Shown: positions 35,101 to 43,300 of the stretch, piece by piece
Layout: the number at the start of each line of letters is the position of its first letter
How positions within the stretch are numbered: the stretch's first letter is position 1
Assembly: GCA_028819845.1 (NCBI GenBank)
Contig: JAPPKS010000018.1
Location: forward strand, 51,443 to 115,442
DNA length: 64,000 nt
Reading direction: 5' to 3'
Origin: Candidatus Poribacteria bacterium
GTDB taxonomy: Bacteria > Poribacteria > WGA-4E > PCPOR2b
Notes under the pieces: model-generated
Told to the model about the DNA's origin: nothing
What the model saw: the letters and a program-made list of their open reading frames with translations, nothing else
The model's database searches: none
Position numbers and translations under genes: made by a program

Positions 35101-35838
35101 TCATCCTTCTTCAGCCTGCTTAATTTCACCAATAATTGCGTTTGCCGCCTCACGTGGTCGATTGGAAGCAGTAATTGGGCGCCCAACAACGATATAGTCC
35201 GCGCCCTCCGCAATGGCTTCTACGGGCGTCATGATGCGCCGCTGATCCCCGCGCCGTGCCCATTTTGGGCGAACACCGGGCGTAACAATGACAAAATCGC
35301 CGCCGCAAACCTCGCGAACCCGCCCAATCTCTAACGGCGAGGCGACCACGCCGTTCAAGCCAGCGGTTTGAGAAAGTTCCGCGAGATAAGCGACCTGATC
35401 TCTCAGCTTGCGACTCGTTCCAAAGTCGCGCTGGAAGGCCGCCTCATCAATGCTCGTGAGGATAGTTACCCCCAAGAGCGTCGGCGGGGGAATATCCAGT
35501 TCCGATGCTATCCTTTCAGCGGTTTCCTTTGCGGCGCGCATCATTTGAAGTCCGCCTGAAGCGTGCATGTTGATCATCTCTGCGCCAATTTTTGTTGCCG
35601 ATGCAACCGCCCCCGCAACGGTGTTGGCGATGTCGTGGAATTTAAGGTCTAAAAAGACATCCTTTTTCTCCTCAATCAGTCTCTTGACAGCGGGGGGACC
35701 GGCAGCCGTGAAGAGTTGTTTGCCAACTTTGAACATTCTCACACAATTGAAGAGCTGTGCGACAATTCGATTCGCATCCGCCAAACTATCGACATCTAAC
35801 GGGACGATGAGCCTATTTTCAGCAGTATCCGGTTTCAT
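35101..35838 (-). CDS. pyrF: Orotidine 5'-phosphate decarboxylase
   Basis: A 245-residue enzyme making UMP from OMP. The active-site signature is VFLDLKFHDIANTV, with PLDVDS near the N terminus and VVGRPIT near the end. ATG 35838 is used rather than the preceding TTG. Together with pyrE it gives the last two steps of pyrimidine synthesis. Confidence 0.93.
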   Translation of the reverse strand: MKPDTAENRLIVPLDVDSLADANRIVAQLFNCVRMFKVGKQLFTAAGPPAVKRLIEEKKDVFLDLKFHDIANTVAGAVASATKIGAEMINMHASGGLQMMRAAKETAERIASELDIPPPTLLGVTILTSIDEAAFQRDFGTSRKLRDQVAYLAELSQTAGLNGVVASPLEIGRVREVCGGDFVIVTPGVRPKWARRGDQRRIMTPVEAIAEGADYIVVGRPITASNRPREAANAIIGEIKQAEEG

Positions 35839-35895
35839 CAATTGATTTGCGTTTGTATTTGGAAGGCGTTCACCTCGTCCGGGAATGCCGATCCG

Positions 35896-37410
35896 TTATT
35901 CGGGCAAGACCTCCCCAATCGGCTTGCCTGCCAGCACCCGTTCGACGATTTGGCGAGTGCGTTCGTGCGCCGCCTGAATCGCAGCTTGCCGAGTTTCAAT
36001 TTTCGCCTCAATAACGTCCAACCTTTCCTCAAATTCCTCGGTCATCCGCTTAACCTCATCGGGTGATGCACTCCCAAGGCTCTGGTAATTACGAAGCGCG
36101 CACTTTGAATCGAGAATAGCTTGGAGTTTTGGAATGGACAGTTTGATGCCTCGTTGTTGCAACAGTATTTGCGTCTCCTCCCAGTCTTGAAAAGGCTTGC
36201 CCATCCCCACCAGATCGCCCACGACGCCGCCAACAATTTCGTGGCACTCACGAAACGCAATGCCGCATTCACCAACTAGATAATTTGCCAACTCCGTCGC
36301 AGTCGCAAAGTTGGCGTTTGCCAACGCTTCCATTCGGTCTGTTTGAAAATTAAGCGTTTCAAGTATGTCAGGCAGTATTCCCAAGCAAGATTGGATGATG
36401 TCAAAGGAATCCCACAACGGCGGTTTATCTTCTTGCAGGTCGCGGTTATAGCCCATCGGCAACGCCTTGAGGTTAGTCAGGTGATCCACAAGCGCACCGT
36501 AGATGCGGCCGGTGCGTCCGCGTATGAGTTCGGCGAGGTCAGGGTTTTTTTTCTGAGGCATAATCGAGCTGCCGGACGCATAAGCATCATCAATCACAGC
36601 CATGCCGAATTCGTAAGATGTCCAATAAACAAGTTCCTCGCTGAATCGAGAGAGGTTTGCCATTAGCACCGCCAAAGCACAGAGCGGCTCGGCGATGAAA
36701 TCGCGGGAGCTGATGACATCCAGAGCGTGTTCCTGCACGGAATCAAAACCGAGTAACTCCGCTGTCAAGCGGCGATCGATTGGAAAGGACGTGCCGGCTA
36801 GCGCACATGCGCCGAGCGGATTAACATTCACGATTTCATAGGCAGCGTTCAAGCGTTTGCAATCTCGCAGAAACATGCTGACGTAGGCGGTTGCCCAAAA
36901 ACCGAGGCTGATTGGCTGCGCGTGCTGCGTATGGGTGTAGCCCGGCATGACTGTTTCGGGGTGCGCTTTTGCAATTGCTAAGAATCGGCGGCATAGACGA
37001 GACAAACCGCCTTGGCACTGGAGGAGCTGCTCCCGAATGTATAAGCGGGCATCGGCAAGTATCTGGTCGTTCCGGGATCGCGCCGTGTGCAGTTTTCCGC
37101 CAAATTCGCGTCCAGCTTGACTGATAAGGTACGCCTCCACGTTCAAGTGGACATCTTCCTTGTCGCGTTCGAGGCGGAACGTCCCGTTGCGGAAATTTTT
37201 TTCGGCTTTGTGTAACCCGGTTAGGATATGTTGAAGGTCTACATCAGATATGATGCCCTGATACGCCAGCATTATTGCATGGGCTTGGCTCCCCCAGATG
37301 TCGTGCGCAACCAAGCGAGAATCAACTTCAATCGATTGCGTGAAGTCTTCAGTTTTAGTAGCGGGGTCTGAGCGGAACCGCCCGCCCCATAGTTTATTCG
37401 ACCTTTTCAT
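35896..37410 (-). CDS. argH: Argininosuccinate lyase
   Basis: A 504-residue enzyme splitting argininosuccinate into arginine and fumarate. N-terminal KLWGGRFRSDP and the signature GSSIMPQKKNPDLAELIRGR are both typical. The C-terminal extension (ERTRQIVERVLAGKPIGEV) is slightly longer than usual. A strong promoter lies at 37508-37537. Confidence 0.95.
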   Translation of the reverse strand: MKRSNKLWGGRFRSDPATKTEDFTQSIEVDSRLVAHDIWGSQAHAIMLAYQGIISDVDLQHILTGLHKAEKNFRNGTFRLERDKEDVHLNVEAYLISQAGREFGGKLHTARSRNDQILADARLYIREQLLQCQGGLSRLCRRFLAIAKAHPETVMPGYTHTQHAQPISLGFWATAYVSMFLRDCKRLNAAYEIVNVNPLGACALAGTSFPIDRRLTAELLGFDSVQEHALDVISSRDFIAEPLCALAVLMANLSRFSEELVYWTSYEFGMAVIDDAYASGSSIMPQKKNPDLAELIRGRTGRIYGALVDHLTNLKALPMGYNRDLQEDKPPLWDSFDIIQSCLGILPDILETLNFQTDRMEALANANFATATELANYLVGECGIAFRECHEIVGGVVGDLVGMGKPFQDWEETQILLQQRGIKLSIPKLQAILDSKCALRNYQSLGSASPDEVKRMTEEFEERLDVIEAKIETRQAAIQAAHERTRQIVERVLAGKPIGEVLPE

Positions 37411-37507
37411 TCTTCCGATATGGCGGAGCCATCAATGACTTTATTCGGCGCACGCATTTAGTTTGGTCTAATCCGGTTGTAATTTCTTGGCGATAAATGT
37501 GCGGAGT

Positions 37508-37537
37508 ATTATAGCATGAAGGCGTTTAGCTTGGCAA
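37508..37537 (-). promoter_or_regulatory. argH promoter
   Basis: On the minus strand TTGCCA (37537-37532), 18-base spacer, then an extended -10 TGCTATAAT with TATAAT at 37513-37508. The leader would be about 90 bases. Confidence 0.65.
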
Positions 37538-37647
37538 GTTGGGATTGGCGCATCGGGAATTGCGGCAAATCCTATGAGTGCACGATCACCATTAAATAAT
37601 ATCGTCCATGATTGCGCTGCGCAAACCTACACAGCCGAATTCCATTC

Positions 37648-37676
37648 TTGACTTTATTGGGCATATATGCAAGAAT
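37648..37676 (+). promoter_or_regulatory. Weak promoter candidate for the lyase-fusion gene
   Basis: TTGACT, 17-base spacer, AAGAAT. The -10 is poor, so this is tentative. Predicted start of transcription is about 28 bases before ATG 37711. Apart from this and the argH promoter, the 300-base gap 37411-37710 shows nothing else. Confidence 0.35.
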
Positions 37677-37710
37677 AAGCCGATTAGCGCATAAAATTTT
37701 GGAGCACTTG

Positions 37711-40700
37711 ATGCAATCTTTGAAGAGAACCGGCACCACCTGCTGTAAATCGTCTCATGCTAAACTACCTACCATCTTAGTTGTTTTACTAGCATCTCTA
37801 CTTGGCTTTCCCTTCAATCTTTGGGCTATCCCGCCGATTCAGCATTTTTACCCAAGTGCAGACTTTCCCAATCATGCGGATTACATTGCATTTCTAGAAC
37901 GGTTCCCGACCTACGCAGAATCAGAATGGCATAGCGGCTATCAGGGCGATTCCCAGCTCGGATATTTCAGCAACGGCGTGCACGATCACAATCAGATGCG
38001 CGTACTGGCTAATTTTATCTTCGTATACGGGTTGTTGGCTGCGGAAACGGGAGGAAATCGTACTGCACCGCAAATCAGTCGAGAGACGCTTTTGAATCGT
38101 GTCCGGGCGGCGCTTCGATATTTTACGGCGACGCACGTCACCGGCGGCATCGTCTGTACGGACGGCGAAAAGTGGGGGGCGCAGCCGCATCAGTGGTTGT
38201 CGCCATGGGTCATTTCTAAAGCTGTGGCTGGGGCGCGCCTGATTTGGGATGAGTTAACCCAAGAGGAAACTGATGCCATTCGGCGCGTCGTTGTTCATGA
38301 AGCGGATTTTCAGTTAGGAAACCGGGTGTTTTCCCGTGAATACGAAGACACCCAAGCTGAACTCAACGCCTTGAACGCCGAGGTACTCGCTTGGGCAGCC
38401 AGCCTGTATCCAACCCACCCAAATGCAGAAAGGTGGCTATCGAAAGCGCAAGCGTTGTTCATGAACACCTTTTCGGTCGAGGCGGATTCCAACGACACCA
38501 CAGTAGTCGATGGAAAACCGGTTAATGAATGGGTAAATACAACAAACGCGCATCCGGATTTCACACTGGAAGGACACGGCGCCTATCAGTTTGACTATAT
38601 TGCGGTTCCGCTGCACTCGCTCGCTTGGACATACTACGCTTTCGTTAGCAACGGACAGCCAGTGCCACAAACTCTTTTTCACCATCTCACCGATGTTTGG
38701 GATACGCTAAAGCGCACACATCTTTTTTCCGGACGTTTTGCCTATTTTCAGGGCAAGGATTGGGGGCGGCACGTCTACGGGCCTTACTTTATCATTCCTG
38801 CCTTAGTACTGTTGGAAAATGAACTCGGCGACTCCGACGCACGGCTCATCGAACAACTCCGCTTTCGCGCTCTCTCGTGGGAGCAGCAACAGAACAGCGG
38901 CGGGAGTATTTTCGGGGCACGGTTCGCAAATCAACGCCAGGGATGGCCCCTTATTTACGAAACAGATGGCTACGCGAATATGGGGTTAGCCTATCTGCTC
39001 CACCAATTCTCGCCCACAATAAGCGCCGAAAACTTTTACACTTTTCGGAAAAAGGTGGAAGGCAGTTTTCACAGCGAATTTTGCCAGTATCTCTACACAC
39101 GCACAGAAAACCTGTTTGTGTCATTCAGTTGGCAGCATCTGTCAGGACACTATCCAATGGCTTTATTTGTGCCTGGAGACGACAACATGGTGGAATGGGC
39201 AAGAGGAAATTTCATCGGCAATGTATTTATTAAAGATACGGACGCGCCCCCTTTACTCCTACATCATAATGAGCGCTTCATTGAAGGAGGTTTCATCGCT
39301 ACAGGGCATTTAAGAGAGGGGAGGCGCGGCAATACAGACGGTTTAGACCACTACATAAGTTTTACGGCGTTGCCCGAGGACGGAACCGCGATAATGATGG
39401 AATATCTCGTGGCGCGCGAAGCAATTACAGTATCCGCGCAAGCCGGTTTGACTTACCATTTGCCGAACGACATCTTTAACGATAACCAGAGGCAAATATA
39501 TTCTGCGGGCGACACGGTAAGGTTGTCGGCTGGGAGCAGCCCGGGCGAGGATATCACAATTGATTCAGCGTGGATAAACATCGACGACAAACTAGGCATC
39601 ATCAGTGTACGTGACAACGGCGCATTTAGGATACGACCCGGAAAGAGAAACCTTTGGAATGGACAGATTACTGAACGGATCGATTACGTCCTGGCATCGA
39701 AACAGCGATTGGGAGCGGGGGAATACGAACAAGGCGATATTGTTCGAGAAGGCAGTTATCTCTTAATCAGCGGCGACAGTGGTGCGACACGAAGCATGGT
39801 GGGCAAACTTCAGTGGTTAGCTACGAGCGATAGTCTCGTCAAAGCGGTAAAATTGGTGACCGAGGAATCTGATCGTTTGATAGTCGCAAATTTCAACAAC
39901 GGTCCGGTTAATGCAGAGATTCCATTCTACAGCGGAACGGGAGCATCTATGCATCTTCCCGCACTTGACACCGTTATCCACGATGGTCCGCTGACTGAAA
40001 TCGCTCACCAAATGGACGATTCAACCATGGTGCTCGTGCCCGAAGGCGAGTTTATCATGGGTACCAGTGACTCGCAGCTTGATGAGATTACGCGGCGTAA
40101 TCCCGCACTCCGAGAGCTTTTCAAGCATGAACAGCCGCAGCATACGGTATATTTGGATGCCTTTTACATCGACAAATTTGAGGTGACGAACGCGCAGTTT
40201 GAAAAATTTGTGAATGCGACCGGTTACATCACCGACGCTGAAAGGGAAAACTGGGGATTTGTATGGGAAGGCGGAAACGTTTGGCCCCAAATCCAGGGCG
40301 CCAACTGGAGGGCGCCGCTTGGGCACGGAAGCACGATTCGGGACAAAATGAATCACCCGGTGGTCCAAGTGAGCTACAATGATGCAGTCGCATACACAAA
40401 ATGGGCGGGGAAACGATTGCCGACAGAAGCCGAATGGGAAAAAGCCTCAAGAGGCACGGACGCCCGGATATTCCCTTGGGGGAATGAATGGGACCCCACA
40501 CGCTTGAATTCCTTGGAACTTGGGCCCCGGACAACGACGCCTGTCGGAAGTTTCCCTGATGGCGCAAGTCCGTACGGAGCGCTGGATATGGTCGGCAATG
40601 TCTGGGAATCGGTTTCAGATTGGTATAATCACGCCTACTATTCTTCGTCAACGCAGTGGTCAAACCCACAGGGGCCAGCGTTCGGGATACACCGCGCGTT

Positions 40701-41532
40701 CCGCGGGGCATGTTGGATGAATAAAAGGCACGTGACCCGATGCGCCCATCGTGACAACCACGTCAGCACCCCGGATTTTCGCATACATCTCGGCGGTTTT
40801 CGATGTGCAATGTCATACGCCGACTTCATAGAACGGACACAAACGGTTCCTCAGGATTCGGCCAATCCTGAAGATGTCAATGCGGACGGTGTCATTGATG
40901 TCGCCGACTTGGTTATTGCCGGTATGCAATTCGGGCAGACGCCGCCCCAAAACCCTGCAGCCGATGTCAACAGGGATGGAACCGTTGATGTCGATGATCT
41001 AATTCAAATCAGCGAACGGCTCGGCGAAAACACTGCGGTTTCGTCGGCGCCGAGCAATGTGCGGGTTATCCCTTCTACACTTCCACAAATTCCACATCCA
41101 GAACCGCTCCCGGTAGACGGGATTGCTGCGATTCAAGGCGCACTCGCCGAATTGGAAGCGCTCAGCAATCCATCGCCGGCGGCAATAACCGCGCGGAATC
41201 TTCTGCGAGCATGGTTAACGCAACGCCAAAGTGCCGCGAAGGAAACCAAACTCTTGCCCAACTACCCGAATCCGTTCAATCCGGAAACGTGGATCCCTTA
41301 TCAATTGGCGTCCGATGCATCGGTGGAAATTTCAATTTATGACTTCGACGGCGCAATAGTTCGCCAGTTGAATTTGGGACGTCAGAGGGCAGGTTATTAC
41401 ATTGATAGGGAGCGTGCGGCATTTTGGGACGGGAGATCCGAGACCGGCGAGCGGGTTGCGAGCGGACTGTATTTCTATCAACTCCGGGCCGGCGACTATG
41501 TCTCGGTGAAGCGGATGGTCATCGTGAAATAG
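37711..41532 (+). CDS. Secreted polysaccharide-lyase-like/FGE-sulfatase/dockerin fusion protein
   Basis: A 1273-residue exported protein. After a signal peptide (LPTILVVLLASLLGFPFNLW), residues about 40-430 are helical and resemble an alpha/alpha-toroid polysaccharide lyase, followed by a beta-rich domain up to about 760; this assignment is tentative. Residues about 770-1035 are a formylglycine-generating-enzyme-like domain (MVLVPEGEFIMGTSDSQ, LPTEAEWEKASRG, MVGNVWESVSDWY). A dockerin-type pair of calcium loops (DVNADGVIDVADL, DVNRDGTVDVDDL) spans about 1055-1110. The last 90 residues are a FlgD-like domain (NYPNPFNPETWIPYQL). ATG 37711 has GGAG 6 bases upstream. Confidence 0.75.
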   Translation: MQSLKRTGTTCCKSSHAKLPTILVVLLASLLGFPFNLWAIPPIQHFYPSADFPNHADYIAFLERFPTYAESEWHSGYQGDSQLGYFSNGVHDHNQMRVLANFIFVYGLLAAETGGNRTAPQISRETLLNRVRAALRYFTATHVTGGIVCTDGEKWGAQPHQWLSPWVISKAVAGARLIWDELTQEETDAIRRVVVHEADFQLGNRVFSREYEDTQAELNALNAEVLAWAASLYPTHPNAERWLSKAQALFMNTFSVEADSNDTTVVDGKPVNEWVNTTNAHPDFTLEGHGAYQFDYIAVPLHSLAWTYYAFVSNGQPVPQTLFHHLTDVWDTLKRTHLFSGRFAYFQGKDWGRHVYGPYFIIPALVLLENELGDSDARLIEQLRFRALSWEQQQNSGGSIFGARFANQRQGWPLIYETDGYANMGLAYLLHQFSPTISAENFYTFRKKVEGSFHSEFCQYLYTRTENLFVSFSWQHLSGHYPMALFVPGDDNMVEWARGNFIGNVFIKDTDAPPLLLHHNERFIEGGFIATGHLREGRRGNTDGLDHYISFTALPEDGTAIMMEYLVAREAITVSAQAGLTYHLPNDIFNDNQRQIYSAGDTVRLSAGSSPGEDITIDSAWINIDDKLGIISVRDNGAFRIRPGKRNLWNGQITERIDYVLASKQRLGAGEYEQGDIVREGSYLLISGDSGATRSMVGKLQWLATSDSLVKAVKLVTEESDRLIVANFNNGPVNAEIPFYSGTGASMHLPALDTVIHDGPLTEIAHQMDDSTMVLVPEGEFIMGTSDSQLDEITRRNPALRELFKHEQPQHTVYLDAFYIDKFEVTNAQFEKFVNATGYITDAERENWGFVWEGGNVWPQIQGANWRAPLGHGSTIRDKMNHPVVQVSYNDAVAYTKWAGKRLPTEAEWEKASRGTDARIFPWGNEWDPTRLNSLELGPRTTTPVGSFPDGASPYGALDMVGNVWESVSDWYNHAYYSSSTQWSNPQGPAFGIHRAFRGACWMNKRHVTRCAHRDNHVSTPDFRIHLGGFRCAMSYADFIERTQTVPQDSANPEDVNADGVIDVADLVIAGMQFGQTPPQNPAADVNRDGTVDVDDLIQISERLGENTAVSSAPSNVRVIPSTLPQIPHPEPLPVDGIAAIQGALAELEALSNPSPAAITARNLLRAWLTQRQSAAKETKLLPNYPNPFNPETWIPYQLASDASVEISIYDFDGAIVRQLNLGRQRAGYYIDRERAAFWDGRSETGERVASGLYFYQLRAGDYVSVKRMVIVK

Positions 41533-41546
41533 TTGTTCTCTTAGCA

Positions 41547-41594
41547 TAGGTGGGTTGGCTTGAGGGGTTTTGCGCAATCCAACCTACGAGGACT
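41547..41594. repeat. REP-like dispersed repeat, copy 1
   Basis: An imperfect inverted repeat (TAGGTGGGTTGG ... CCAACCTAC). CCAACCTACGAGGACT at 41579-41594 recurs exactly at 42845-42860. Related GGGTTGGGT/ACCCAAC sequence is seen at 56428-56524. Confidence 0.5.
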
Positions 41595-41621
41595 GGCCGA
41601 TTTGTACAGGGACTACACCTG

Positions 41622-42530
41622 CTAACACACAATAGTAAACCATGCAATGTAAATACGAAAACCGAGACTTTCGTATAGATTCACCGCTGCAGTTCGATAA
41701 AACTCGGTGCCAACTTCCGTTACGGCAACGCCCCGGTTGTGCAGATAATTTAGGGAGCTAACAACCAAAGCCCGGCCTAGTCCAATACTCCTGTGGTCTT
41801 TATGGACGCCTGTCCAACCAATCCCGCCGGGCAGCGTTCCGCCAGTCTTTTTTCGATCATGCAGCACGATACCTGCACTCATGCCGACTGGTTTGCCTCC
41901 CTTTTCAGCGAAGAAGAATCCCCGCGGATCAAAGTCTGTTCTCTTGTTGACACCCAAAAAGGTTTGGGTCCAAAACTCCTCCGCTTTCGATGAATCGCCA
42001 AACGCCGCATTTCGGATATCCGCCCAAGTTTGCGCATCGCCGTCTCGAAAGGTTCGCAGGTTATAGCCTGCTTTAATCAGGGGCGGATGCGGCGTATAGT
42101 CCCCCATGTCAAGCCGAAGGGTAGCATGCACATGTTCAACTATGATCCCCTCTTGTTCAAAATAGCTCAACATCTGTCGGTAAGGCGCATCCAGCCAGTT
42201 CTCCACACCGATCCGCTTTGCGCCTCTATTTTTTAGGAAGTTGATACATGCCCGCATCGGCGGAAGGCTGCGGCATTCCCCTCGGTATTTTTCGGAGACG
42301 CCCGCCCGACAGATTTTTCCCGCACCATCCGCCGCCATAGCGCCGCATGCGAAACTGACCGGCTTACCATTCATTAAACCAAGCGCTACGAATCCCGACT
42401 GTGCTAGCGAGATCAAATCAGCTGTCGTGAGCGGCTGAAATCCGCGCACAGTGGCGTACGCGTCGTTTATCAAGGACAGCGCTGCGTCTCGATTTTGTAT
42501 GTTTAGTTTTTCGACGCTTGACTGATTCAT
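41622..42530 (-). CDS. GNAT family acetyltransferase (two-domain)
   Basis: A 302-residue protein with two GNAT-like halves. The second half has the acetyl-CoA loop in VHKDHRSIGLGRALVVSSL, and YRTAAVNLYESLGFR close to the end; the first half (ALGLMNGKPVSFACGAM, VSEKYRGECRSLPPM) is degenerate. Likely N-acetyltransferase of unknown substrate. ATG at 42530. Confidence 0.75.
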   Translation of the reverse strand: MNQSSVEKLNIQNRDAALSLINDAYATVRGFQPLTTADLISLAQSGFVALGLMNGKPVSFACGAMAADGAGKICRAGVSEKYRGECRSLPPMRACINFLKNRGAKRIGVENWLDAPYRQMLSYFEQEGIIVEHVHATLRLDMGDYTPHPPLIKAGYNLRTFRDGDAQTWADIRNAAFGDSSKAEEFWTQTFLGVNKRTDFDPRGFFFAEKGGKPVGMSAGIVLHDRKKTGGTLPGGIGWTGVHKDHRSIGLGRALVVSSLNYLHNRGVAVTEVGTEFYRTAAVNLYESLGFRIYIAWFTIVC

Positions 42531-42844
42531 TTTGCGTTCTGAATCTTTATGTCAGATAATCTCAACCGAAAGGCGATACCTAGACTCACAATCACAGCAG
42601 ACGACTTCACGGTATTGTACCGTAACAGCGAAATACAAGGGACTAGCTTAGTGTGACATGTCTCCCTAATCATACCGAAAACACATGCACAAAGTTTATG
42701 ATGAACTCGCAGTTGAATCGTCTTATTCCAAAATCAAAAATTATGTAACATTCATTGACAACCGCGTATCGTTATGATATTTTTGATGCAAAGCGGTGGT
42801 ACGATCTAAGTTTCTGATGGTAGAATTAAGCAGGTACGCTAAAC

Positions 42845-42860
42845 CCAACCTACGAGGACT
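42845..42860 (+). repeat. REP-like dispersed repeat, copy 2
   Basis: Exact 16-base match to 41579-41594. Because a longer reading frame of the following gene would run through this repeat, its start is placed downstream. Confidence 0.5.
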
Positions 42861-42873
42861 TGTAACGGATTTT

Positions 42874-43101
42874 ATGATTGAAAATGAACACCAACTTAAA
42901 ATATCGCAGCAAAGATTAAAGGAATTCCGTCAGGTATACTTAGAATTGCGGGGGCAGCATCCCCGGCCAGAGGATTTTGAATTTTATTCATTAGGAGTCC
43001 GTGAACACATTGAGCAGATTGAGCAGGAGATCGAAAAATATCAAAAGAAATTATGGAAATTGAACCAGACCGAGAAAGACTATCGCAAAAACATAACTTA
43101 G
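42874..43101 (+). CDS. Small coiled-coil protein
   Basis: A 75-residue, highly charged helical protein (EHQLKISQQRLKEFRQVYLE, REHIEQIEQEIEKYQKKLWK). ATG 42874 is chosen because the upstream GTG 42796 would translate through a dispersed repeat. No ribosome site is clear for either. A terminator follows at 43173. Function unknown; perhaps an antitoxin-like or regulator protein. Confidence 0.45.
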   Translation: MIENEHQLKISQQRLKEFRQVYLELRGQHPRPEDFEFYSLGVREHIEQIEQEIEKYQKKLWKLNQTEKDYRKNIT

Positions 43102-43172
43102 TGCGATAACGGTACAATCTAATAACGGCAAACGTTTAATACGGATGTCGTAACAGGCCTTGAACATGAAAA

Positions 43173-43208
43173 CCCTCGACATGAGTAACGTCGAGGGCTT
43201 TTCGTTTT
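43173..43208 (+). terminator. Rho-independent terminator
   Basis: Arms CCCTCGAC (43173-43180) and GTCGAGGG (43190-43197) with a 9-base loop, then CTTTTCGTTTT. Outer ACATGAAAA/TTTTCATGT pairing makes it work in both directions between the small coiled-coil gene and the GH116 gene. Confidence 0.75.
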
Positions 43209-43300
43209 CATGTGTAACAGTGAAGGGTTAGGGCGCCTGATCTTATGGAACATCGTTCACAGTCAAGTATCGATGTAGAAATTCTCGCCCGTCTCAGGCA

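Noticed and set aside
41547..41594. Considered as a CRISPR-like repeat
   Set aside because: No regular spacing or array; only two or three scattered copies.
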